Source: an uncultured Bacteroidales bacterium (GTDB taxonomy: Bacteria > Bacteroidota > Bacteroidia > Bacteroidales > Lentimicrobiaceae). Taken from it: 7,454 bases of DNA. Below, piece after piece: positions 1 through 6,700 of this stretch. The notes beneath the pieces were generated by a model. It had not been told where the DNA came from. It worked only from the letters and a program-made list of their open reading frames with translations, and made no database searches. The DNA is taken from NCBI GenBank assembly GCA_937864935.1, contig CALMDN010000172.1, positions 1-7,454 of the forward strand, written 5' to 3'. Each line of letters begins with the position of its first letter. The stretch's first letter is position 1. The position numbers were made by a program, and so were the translations under genes.

Positions 1-318
1 CATTCCGGTAAAACCGATGGCCAGACCATGGTTGGCAATCATTGACAGGGTAGCCCCTGCGCTGAAGGCATCGTAGCCGTCGACCTGCATATAGCCGGTA
101 TTAAACCCGAAGTAAAATCCAAGCTTGCGTCCGGGTCCGGTAAGGGTCCTTATTCCGTCGTTGCCGTTGAACACATCGCCATTCCTTTCAACCCGGGGCT
201 CTTCTGTTTTCTCTTTTGGTTTCTGGTTCCCGAACAAACGCAATGTGTCCTGTTGCCCGAATGCCAGACTGCCCGTAAGAAGGGTGGTTATAACGAATAA
301 AAATGTTGCTTTTTTCAT
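1..318 (-). CDS. Exported outer-membrane barrel-like protein, N-terminal part (runs off left edge)
   Basis: The reading frame is open from an ATG at 318-316 to the first base of the window, giving 106 residues with no stop, so the C-terminus is missing. Residues 1-21 form a clear Sec signal peptide (MKKATFLFVITTLLTGSLAFG), probably cut before Gln22. Residues 23-65 are polar and rich in Lys, Glu and Asn, a likely flexible segment. From about residue 66 the sequence alternates hydrophobic, aromatic and small residues (LGFYFGFNTGY, then AGATLSMIANHGLAIGF), as expected for outer-membrane beta strands. It resembles the uncharacterised small envelope proteins common in Bacteroidota, and no specific function can be named. 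It lies 62 bp downstream of the next minus-strand gene and is probably its operon partner. Exported protein: quite sure. Barrel: inference from strand pattern. Confidence 0.75.
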   Translation of the reverse strand, partial: MKKATFLFVITTLLTGSLAFGQQDTLRLFGNQKPKEKTEEPRVERNGDVFNGNDGIRTLTGPGRKLGFYFGFNTGYMQVDGYDAFSAGATLSMIANHGLAIGFTGM

Positions 319-380
319 TGATGATCAGATTGGTGTTGTTAAAAGTCAGTTGTTTGATTTGATTTCTTAAAACGGGAAAT

Positions 381-881
381 TCAGAAGGTATAACGGATAC
401 CTGTGGCCACCACCGGCAGATGGATGCCCAGCAGCCTGTCGTCGAACAATTCGAAATAGGGTTTGCATTCGAGGCTGATGGATAACGGGTATCTAGGCAG
501 TTCATATTCAAAGGCGGCAAATCCGTCAATCCCCAGTTGCAGCATGCTGTAAGGCATCCGCTCATTCGTGTATTCGTAAGGTGGATTGAAGAATCCGTCG
601 CCTCTGGCCATTCCCAGGTGCGCCCCGGCACCCCAGATAAAAGTCAGGGGTATATCGTTGAAGACAATGGCCGGGCGATGCTTCTGGACGACGAAGGCCA
701 GCACAGTCCCGTTGTTCTGGGAAATGAGCATCAGTTCACCGCTGATGTTTCTGTCGAGCATCCGCCGGTAGGTGATTCCGCTTCCGGCACCCAGCCTCAC
801 GCCCACAGAATGAAGGTAATTCTGTGCATACAAACCGGAAGTTCCGGCAAAAAGCAATAAAACAAACAGTAGTTTTTTCAC
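381..881 (-). CDS. Small exported outer-membrane beta-barrel-like protein
   Basis: This 166-residue protein ends in TGA at 383-381. I chose the GTG at 881-879 because it places a typical signal peptide (VKKLLFVLLLFAGTSGLYAQ) at the very N-terminus. An in-frame ATG at 914 would add 11 polar residues and cannot be excluded. The mature part is short, glycine- and aromatic-rich, and shows alternating strand-like segments (SVGVRLGAGSGITYRR, IPLTFIWGAGAHLGMARG, MLQLGIDGFAAFEYEL). It ends in a terminal Phe within GIRYTF, the usual ending of Bacteroidota outer-membrane barrels and a likely Bam recognition signal. About 140 mature residues would allow a small barrel of roughly eight strands. No enzyme motif is seen. 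It sits between the GIN lipoprotein and another barrel-like gene, with short gaps on both sides. The family is not recognised beyond this, and the function is unknown. Confidence 0.78.
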   Translation of the reverse strand: MKKLLFVLLLFAGTSGLYAQNYLHSVGVRLGAGSGITYRRMLDRNISGELMLISQNNGTVLAFVVQKHRPAIVFNDIPLTFIWGAGAHLGMARGDGFFNPPYEYTNERMPYSMLQLGIDGFAAFEYELPRYPLSISLECKPYFELFDDRLLGIHLPVVATGIRYTF

Positions 882-930
882 AGTAAGGTTATTTAAACGT
901 TGATATTCATGCATTGAATCCCACCCGAAA

Positions 931-951
931 GCCTGAGCAACTGGTTCAGGC
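931..951 (-). other. Intergenic hairpin between GIN lipoprotein and barrel gene
   Basis: GCCTGA (931-936) and TCAGGC (946-951) form a perfect 6-bp inverted repeat around a 9-nt loop, just after the stop of the GIN lipoprotein gene. Only a short run of three T follows on the minus strand, so a strong intrinsic terminator is unlikely. It could stabilise the upstream message, allow partial termination, or be chance. Confidence 0.35.
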
Positions 952-957
952 AGGGCT

Positions 958-1701
958 TCAGTAGCGGATGATCCTGCCCGATCCGCTGATGTGGGAGATT
1001 ACAACGGGATCGCCATAATAGTAGATGCTTCCGCTTCCCGATATCCATCCTTCGAGCGACTCTTCCACATCTACCCAGAGGTTGCCACTGCCGGATATTT
1101 TCGCCTTGCAGGTCTGGCAGGCAAGGTTGCCCGCATCAATTTTTCCGGAACCTGAGATCCGCAGGTCAGCGCGGTCGGCGGCTCCTTCTGCAAAAAGGTT
1201 GCCAGAACCCGACACATCTGCATCGAGTGTAGCAGCATTGAAACTGCAATCGATGTTACCCGAACCGGAGAGTCTCACCGATGCATTAACTGCATTGAAA
1301 TGCCCTGAATAAATACGTCCTGAGCCAGAGAGATGAAGGCTTTCCAGTTCAGGGGTATAAAGGGTAACTTCGACGGGATAATGTTCATGGATGTTGTACC
1401 CATGCCTGAATTCAACGATCATGGTGTTTCCGTCCGACCATGTTTCAACATAAGGAATCACATTGGTTTCGGCTTTCACCTCCACCCTTGTTTCATCCGA
1501 TGGAATAATTTCCACATGGATGTTTCCATTTGATTCAACATTATAAAATGAACTTACGCTTCTTTCTTCTGTACCAACGCTGTAATTTCCCTCAATCCGC
1601 TCACGGATACAACCTGTGGTGGAGAGCATCAGCGTTATGAGTATTAACAGCAGAAACAAGGTACTGCTGACAATGATCTGTGATCTTTCTATGGTTTTCA
1701 T
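958..1701 (-). CDS. GIN-domain (DUF2807) lipoprotein with seven SGSG repeats
   Basis: This 247-residue protein matches the Bacteroidota family annotated as putative auto-transporter adhesin, head GIN domain (DUF2807, PF10988), and has a typical full length for it. Residues 1-30 are a hydrophobic signal followed by Cys31 in LSTTGC, a slightly loose lipobox, so a lipid-anchored envelope protein is likely. Residues 48-120 form the first strand-rich part (SSFYNVESNGNIHVEII). Residues 125-242 carry seven SGSG turns spaced 18-20 residues apart, consistent with a regular beta-solenoid. The ATG at 1701 is preferred over a TTG 30 bases upstream, because the longer form would add ten residues before the signal peptide. 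It is the first gene of a leftward cluster with two barrel-like proteins. 'Adhesin' is a family label only. The sequence shows a repetitive envelope scaffold with no enzyme motif. Confidence 0.9.
   Translation of the reverse strand: MKTIERSQIIVSSTLFLLLILITLMLSTTGCIRERIEGNYSVGTEERSVSSFYNVESNGNIHVEIIPSDETRVEVKAETNVIPYVETWSDGNTMIVEFRHGYNIHEHYPVEVTLYTPELESLHLSGSGRIYSGHFNAVNASVRLSGSGNIDCSFNAATLDADVSGSGNLFAEGAADRADLRISGSGKIDAGNLACQTCKAKISGSGNLWVDVEESLEGWISGSGSIYYYGDPVVISHISGSGRIIRY
976..1329 (-). repeat. Seven-fold SGSG coding repeat (about 19-residue period)
   Basis: The motif [hydrophobic]-S-G-S-G-[N/R/K/S]-[I/L] occurs at residues 125, 145, 164, 183, 203, 221 and 239 of the GIN lipoprotein. The sequence between the turns has diverged, so this is an old structural repeat, not a fresh tandem duplication. 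The period fits one turn of a beta-solenoid per repeat. Confidence 0.85.
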
Positions 1702-1913
1702 ACGATTTCTTATTAAACAATCTAATGACAAGGGTTCTTTCGAAGGGTTGTAAAAAATATCTGTCTTCTTAAAAAAAAGTGTTGGACACCTCCCTTTCAG
1801 GGATAAAAACCAACTTGAGTGACTTCGCAGATAAGCACTCCAGGTATGCCCGACAATTCATAGGGCCAGAAGCTGTTTGAGGATCTACCTCAAATAATCA
1901 GTATTGTTAGGTA

Positions 1914-1944
1914 TTGCCCCCCCTTCTGAATGACCCTAATTTTG
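1914..1944 (+). promoter_or_regulatory. Candidate Bacteroidota promoter (TTG - 20 bp - TAATTTTG)
   Basis: TTG at 1914-1916 and TAATTTTG at 1937-1944 match the -33 and -7 elements (TTG and TAnnTTTG) of the Bacteroidota primary sigma factor, with 20 bp between them. Transcription would start near 1950, giving the protease operon a leader of about 170 nt. The spacer begins with a run of seven C (1917-1923). Confidence 0.45.
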
Positions 1945-2073
1945 AAAAATTCCCTTCCTTGTCATTTCACCAATGGCCAGTACCATCAGGAACGCCCCAA
2001 TTGCAAAATCCTGAGCAACACCGGACAGGCTTCAGTTGAGGTGACCGTGTTGGTACCGAATGAAAGCAACTGA
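1930..2073 (+). CDS. Doubtful 47-residue ORF in the protease operon leader
   Basis: ATG at 1930 opens a frame to TGA at 2071-2073, and a stop lies immediately before the ATG. The second half (SNTGQASVEVTVLVPNESN) reads like the end of a real beta-strand protein, and the first half does not. There is no signal peptide and no recognised motif. The ATG lies upstream of the best candidate -7 box, so a message from that promoter would not include the start codon. It may be chance, a decayed gene tail, or a leader peptide read from an earlier promoter. I do not claim it is expressed. Confidence 0.12.
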   Translation: MTLILKNSLPCHFTNGQYHQERPNCKILSNTGQASVEVTVLVPNESN

Positions 2074-2082
2074 TTAATTTTC
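2050..2082 (+). promoter_or_regulatory. Alternative promoter close to the papain-like gene
   Basis: TTG at 2050-2052 and TAATTTTC at 2075-2082 (seven of eight bases of TAnnTTTG counting the free positions) are 22 bp apart. Transcription would start about 30 nt before the ATG at 2120, a more usual leader length than the upstream candidate gives. The imperfect -7 box and long spacer make it the weaker match by sequence. Confidence 0.28.
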
Positions 2083-2119
2083 TAACAATCCGGATCTCAA
2101 ACTTAATTCCATCACCGAA

Positions 2120-3718
2120 ATGAACAAGATAACCCTGACAGTAATTCTGATTCTTGCAGGCCTTACAGCCACTTTGTACGCCCAGGAAAGACGAGGCATG
2201 GGTGCCAATTTTGACATGGCCACCATCGCAAAAACACCTAGAAAAGTTCAGCTCTCTTTCCAGAGTTTCAGGGGAATGCCGGAGCAGGCGGCGCTTGAAC
2301 AGTATTGTCCGACGCCTGGCGACCAGGGTGACCATGGCACCTGTGTGGCTTTCGCCAACGGTTATGGAATTGCTACACTGCTGTATGCAAAAACCCATGA
2401 AATCACCGACAAAAACATCATTGACAAGTATGTTTTTTCGCCCAGTTATCTGTATGAAATCATCAAGGATTCAACCGACACCGACTGCCAGTATGGAAGC
2501 GACCCTATTGTAGCCTTGCTGACCATGATAAACATGGGAACACCTTTTATCAGGACAGTACCGTATTATTGTGAGGTAGATTTCACCCTCGATGCCGTTG
2601 CCGAAGCCCTGAAATACACCATCAAAGATGCTTCCATTCTTTTCGCACCTGGCGAATATGCCAGAACATCCGGTGAAATGATTGACATGACCAAAAAGGC
2701 CATTCTCGAAGGCTCACCGGTATCGGGAGGCTTTCACCTGCCGGAAAGCTTTTTCAGAATAAAGACAGATGTTTGGACTTCAGACCCCACCGAAGTGAAC
2801 AAGGATTGGAAACACAACGGGCATGCCATGGCCGTGATAGGATTCGATGACAACAAATATGGCGGTGCTTTCCGTATCCTGAACAGCTGGGGTACCGGCT
2901 GGGCCGACCATGGTTTTGTCTGGATGCGTTACGATGATTACGCCCGGTATTGCATACTTGGGCTGCAGGTATTTGGCAATCCTTTCACTCCGGATCCTGA
3001 AGAAAAAATTGCACCGGCACCTCCACCAACACCAGAGCCTGAGCCGCAGCCTGAGCCGCAACCGCAACCTCAACCTCAGCCAGATGCCATAACCATGAGC
3101 CTTAGCGGAAGTGTTATGTTCAAACTGAATACCGGAGAGGAAATGCCGGTTAACAGGATTTCATCGCGCAACCTGATGGTGGAAGAAGATATCGTGATCA
3201 AAGAAGATCTGGTAGCCTATACCATGATGAACAGTTATACAAGCGGTACCAAATTCCGTTTTTACATGACCATTGACAATGAGGCCTATATATATGCTTT
3301 TGCCACCGATCTCACCGGAAAAATAAACCGGATACTACCTTTCGATGACCTCACCTCCACCCATGTCGGCAGCAACAGTATCGTTGCTTTTCCGTCCGAC
3401 ACCAAAATCATCAAACTGGATGAAACCAAAGGGACCGACTACCTGCTGATCCTTTATTCAAAGGAGCCGTTGGATGTGAATGAGATGCTGAGCGTTATGA
3501 ACAAAACCAGCGGTGGCCTGTCGGCGAAAATATCAGCAGCACTTGGAGATAAGCTGATTGCAAAGGATAAAATCAGCTACGATCCCAACAGGGTTGGCTT
3601 CCGGGTGAATGTAAAGTACAACACTCGCAACCTGACTGTTGAAGAGGAAAATAGCCCCGACACCGGATTCGCCACCGGTTCAGTGGTGCCACTGATGGTG
3701 GAGATCAGACACAATTAA
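2120..3718 (+). CDS. Exported papain-like (C1A) cysteine protease with C-terminal DUF4384-type domain
   Basis: This 532-residue protein starts with a Sec signal peptide (residues 1-22, ending LYAQ). The papain-like domain spans about 60-285. The oxyanion-hole Gln69 and nucleophile Cys75 lie in GDQGDHGTCVAFA with papain's exact six-residue spacing. His235 is in NGHAMAVIGFDD, and Asn255 is in NSWGTGW. All catalytic residues are therefore present. Only about 38 residues separate the signal peptide from the domain, so the usual inhibitory I29 propeptide (around 60 residues or more) is absent. Papain's Cys22 and Trp26 positions are His72 and Val76. Four further cysteines (63, 123, 151, 278) could form disulfides in the envelope. 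A Pro/Glu/Gln linker (297-321) leads to a DUF4384-like domain (about 343-455; FRFYMTIDNEAYIYAFATD then GKINRILPF), a domain found elsewhere with caspase-type proteases. A strand-rich tail ends at 532. A WD40-caspase gene follows 33 bp downstream, probably in the same operon. Peptidase: sure by motif. Substrate: unknown. Confidence 0.93.
   Translation: MNKITLTVILILAGLTATLYAQERRGMGANFDMATIAKTPRKVQLSFQSFRGMPEQAALEQYCPTPGDQGDHGTCVAFANGYGIATLLYAKTHEITDKNIIDKYVFSPSYLYEIIKDSTDTDCQYGSDPIVALLTMINMGTPFIRTVPYYCEVDFTLDAVAEALKYTIKDASILFAPGEYARTSGEMIDMTKKAILEGSPVSGGFHLPESFFRIKTDVWTSDPTEVNKDWKHNGHAMAVIGFDDNKYGGAFRILNSWGTGWADHGFVWMRYDDYARYCILGLQVFGNPFTPDPEEKIAPAPPPTPEPEPQPEPQPQPQPQPDAITMSLSGSVMFKLNTGEEMPVNRISSRNLMVEEDIVIKEDLVAYTMMNSYTSGTKFRFYMTIDNEAYIYAFATDLTGKINRILPFDDLTSTHVGSNSIVAFPSDTKIIKLDETKGTDYLLILYSKEPLDVNEMLSVMNKTSGGLSAKISAALGDKLIAKDKISYDPNRVGFRVNVKYNTRNLTVEEENSPDTGFATGSVVPLMVEIRHN
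3035..3082 (+). repeat. Hexanucleotide repeat encoding (Glu/Gln-Pro)8 linker
   Basis: Eight consecutive hexamers of the form SARCCN (gagcct, gagccg, cagcct, gagccg, caaccg, caacct, caacct, cagcca) encode alternating Glu/Gln and Pro between the papain-like and DUF4384-like domains. Units are imperfect but close. Gain or loss of a unit would stay in frame and alter linker length only. Confidence 0.85.
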
Positions 3719-3751
3719 CCGGATTACAAAAGCATTTTAAATTTTTTCGTT

Positions 3752-6700
3752 ATGGCCAGAATTCTCTTTTTTATTCTGACAATCTGCACAATTCAGATTC
3801 AGGCACAGAAAACCCGCCTGGTTATCCCACAGGGCAATGCATCCAACATCGATCAGATGACCACCTCTGCTGACGGATCCCTTGTGGCAACTGCAGCCTA
3901 TAAATCCATTGTTATCTGGGACGCCCTGCTTGAAAAGCAACTCTATTCCTTAGAAATGAAAATCAGCAACAGGGAAAACGAGAACATCAGCCTGCAATTT
4001 TCATCTGACAATAAAAATATTCTGGTCGGGACCAAAAACGGGGCTTTTTACTACAACATTCAAACGGGCAATCTGATTTGTGAGGTTTCCGCTTACTATC
4101 CGGTTGCGCTTTCGTCCGACAATCAGCAGATTGCTACCATTGAGAATAACAGTATAAATATCTACAATGCCCTGACCGGGAAATATATCAGACAAATAGC
4201 CGGAGTGGGAACCCAGATTGACTACGGAGAATCGAAAATCTACTGGAATGAACCCGGCCGGATTGTCACCCTCAACCGTTTCAACTGGTGTATTGTCGAT
4301 ACTGAAACCGGGAAAAGTGTTCAATACAAAAAAGAAGATAACAGGGGGGCCAGTACTTTCTATGATCCTGCGTCCGGTAAAGTAGCCATCGCTCAGGAAA
4401 ATAAACTCGATCTATACGATGCCCTGAGTGGAAACCTGATAAAGAGCAAAGCTTTTACAACCAGTATACAATATATTGTTCCATCAGGCAACGGAATCTT
4501 TGTTTTTGAGAATGATTATGAAAAACACACAAACGTTGTCGGACTGTATTCATTGAGCGATTTGTCGCTGATCAAAAAAACCATTGATCCTACTTTTTAC
4601 GGTGAAGCAAGTATTTATTGGGCAAATTCAGCAACCGCGCTGCCTTCAGGCAAGTTGGCCTACAATGATTTCAAAATTCTGAAAGTGTATGATCCTGCGA
4701 CGAACAGCACCAGGACAGGCTTTACCAACAGAATCGCTGATTTTAACGCCGTTTATGCCAACATTGTTAACCAGCACCCATTGCCTGACTCCGTTTTCAA
4801 CATCGGTACTGAAGACGCTTTGTCGAGAAGCTTTCATCCGGAAACCTACCGGCCTGAAAAAATCATCCCTGTAGAAGGAGTGCCGATCTATAGCCCCGAC
4901 GGAAAGAGGGTTGCAGGCATCGGAAAGCAGATTACGGTTGCTGACAATACCACGGGCAAAATCATCAAAAAAATTCCCCTGCCACCGGGTATAGAATCCT
5001 ATTATTATTTCTTTTTCAACAAATCAGGGACAAAGATCTTTATTGAAAACGGTATGTCGAAATACATTGGCGTGCTGGATATTGCTTCCGGAGCCTTCAC
5101 AAAGTATCTGAATACACCTGACTCTTTTGTGAAGGGAAAATCAGCCAGCAGCGATGGTAAATATTTTGCCTGCATTATACCTACAGAAAACGGAACATTC
5201 CGCTGCCTGTATGATATGGATAGTAAAAAACAACTGGTTCAGCAAGCCGGCGAAAACGGTAATGCTACGGTGCATTTTTTAGGTGAGAGCCATTATTACC
5301 TGATTACCAGCGTCGAAAAAAATGAATTCAGGATTTACAGTGCAACGGATTTAACCTTCGAGCGGAAAATCACAACATCATCAATGAAATACCTGGGTTA
5401 TAACCAGACCAGGGGCATCCTTGCCATGGGTCGTGAAGTAATTTACCAGGGGGCCACTTACAATATTTCTCTTTTCGACCTGGAAGGGAATCTCATCAAA
5501 GAGATAACATCGCTGAACAACGCGTATTTCATGGGAGTGCAATTTGCAGACGACGGAAAAATCATGTACACCCCTACAACCCAAAAAGGCGTGCAGGTAT
5601 GGAAAACAGATTCAGGGGAGCTCTATGGTACCTATTACTTTATCGAAAAGACCAACGAGTATGTCTTTGTTTCGCCGGAGAGCCTCTTTGACGGCAGCTC
5701 AAACGGTATGGCAGAACTATACTTTGTAAATGACAACACGGTGATTACGCTTGATCGCTTTTTCGAGCGGTTTTACACCCCCGATTTGCTACGCAGGAAA
5801 ATCAACGGAGAAACGTTTTTTCCACCGAAAATTGACGAGGTGCTCAAAATGGTCAATGTTAAGATACTGTATGCTGAAAAGCAACGAAATACCAACGACA
5901 ATGCAGAATACAGCAATTCAACCGGATTGGCTGAACTCACTGTGGTTGCGACAGCACCCGGAGACATGGTGGATGAAATCAGGCTTTTTCACAATGGGAA
6001 AGCGGTGAATCTGGCTACCCGAGGCCTTTTTGTGACGCATGAAGATGGCTCGGATTCAAAAAAGTACACCATCAATCTGTTGCCCGGGGTTAATACATTC
6101 AGGGCGGTAGCCATCAACAGCCAGCGCACCGAAAGCAGACCCGATGAGATTGCGATTACCTACAATTCAGGCAACCAGCCTGTACCTGTAAAGCCTGTTG
6201 TGCCCGGAAACGCTGTTGTTGACCAGGTTGACAAAAACGCCACCCTGCACCTGATTGTGGTGGGCATCAACCAGTACCAGAATCCCTCCATGAGCCTCAA
6301 CTATGCCCTGGCCGATGCCACTGCTTTCAAACAGGAGCTTGAGAAGGATGTTAAATCCATCATTGCAAACGTCAACACACATTTTGTAACCGACGGGCTG
6401 GCCAACAAACAGGGAATACAGCAGGCCTTTGATGAAGTAAAGAAATCGGCTGAAGCAGCCGATGTTTTCGTTTTCTATTATGCAGGGCATGGCGTAATTG
6501 GCAAAAACAAGGAATTCTACCTGGTCCCCAACGATGTCAGTGACTTGAAAAATGTACAGGCTGAACTGGAACAAAAAGGTTTTTCCGCAAAGTTATTGCA
6601 ACAATATGCCGTTGACATACAGGCCCGAAAGCAGCTTTTCATCCTTGATGCCTGCCAGAGTGCGGGGGCCTTTGAAACCATGCTCAGCAACGATGGTGAT

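Larger units (their letters stand above)
1702..2119. promoter_or_regulatory. Divergent intergenic region
   Basis: About 420 bp separate the leftward envelope genes from the rightward protease genes, so promoters for both directions should lie here. On the plus strand there are two candidate TTG / TAnnTTTG promoters (separate entries). On the minus strand I found no convincing TAnnTTTG match. The best is TATTTTTT (complement of 1752-1759), with one mismatch and no TTG at the right distance. A run of eight A lies at 1771-1778. A short hairpin, TCCCT-TTC-AGGGA, lies at 1791-1803, inside a weaker GTTGG/CCAAC pair (1781-1785 and 1810-1814). No RNA gene or riboswitch is recognised. Confidence 0.5.

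Noticed and set aside
188..631. 147-codon minus-strand ORF across the gap between the two barrel-like genes
   Set aside because: It overlaps both genes in another frame, has no signal peptide or recognisable motif, and is rich in Trp and Cys in an unnatural way.
1025..1312. Plus-strand ORF with LPEPE-type repeats
   Set aside because: It is the antisense image of the SGSG repeats of the GIN lipoprotein.
1752..1780. Leftward promoter for the envelope operon
   Set aside because: TATTTTTT on the minus strand has one mismatch to TAnnTTTG and no TTG at about 20 bp upstream, so I do not place a promoter there.
1967..2398. 143-codon minus-strand ORF over the intergenic region and the start of the protease gene
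   Set aside because: It is Cys- and Arg-rich with no motif, and it lies mostly antisense to the signal peptide and active-site region of the protease gene.
2780..3073. Minus-strand ORF starting with alternating Arg-Leu
   Set aside because: It is the antisense image of the hexamer-encoded Pro/Glu/Gln linker and of the papain-like domain.
4344..4349. Run of six G inside the caspase gene as a frameshift switch
   Set aside because: The frame is intact across it and six is too short to argue for programmed or phase-variable slippage.
6167..6574. 135-codon minus-strand ORF opposite the caspase domain
   Set aside because: It is antisense to the conserved catalytic region, with composition imposed by the opposite strand.
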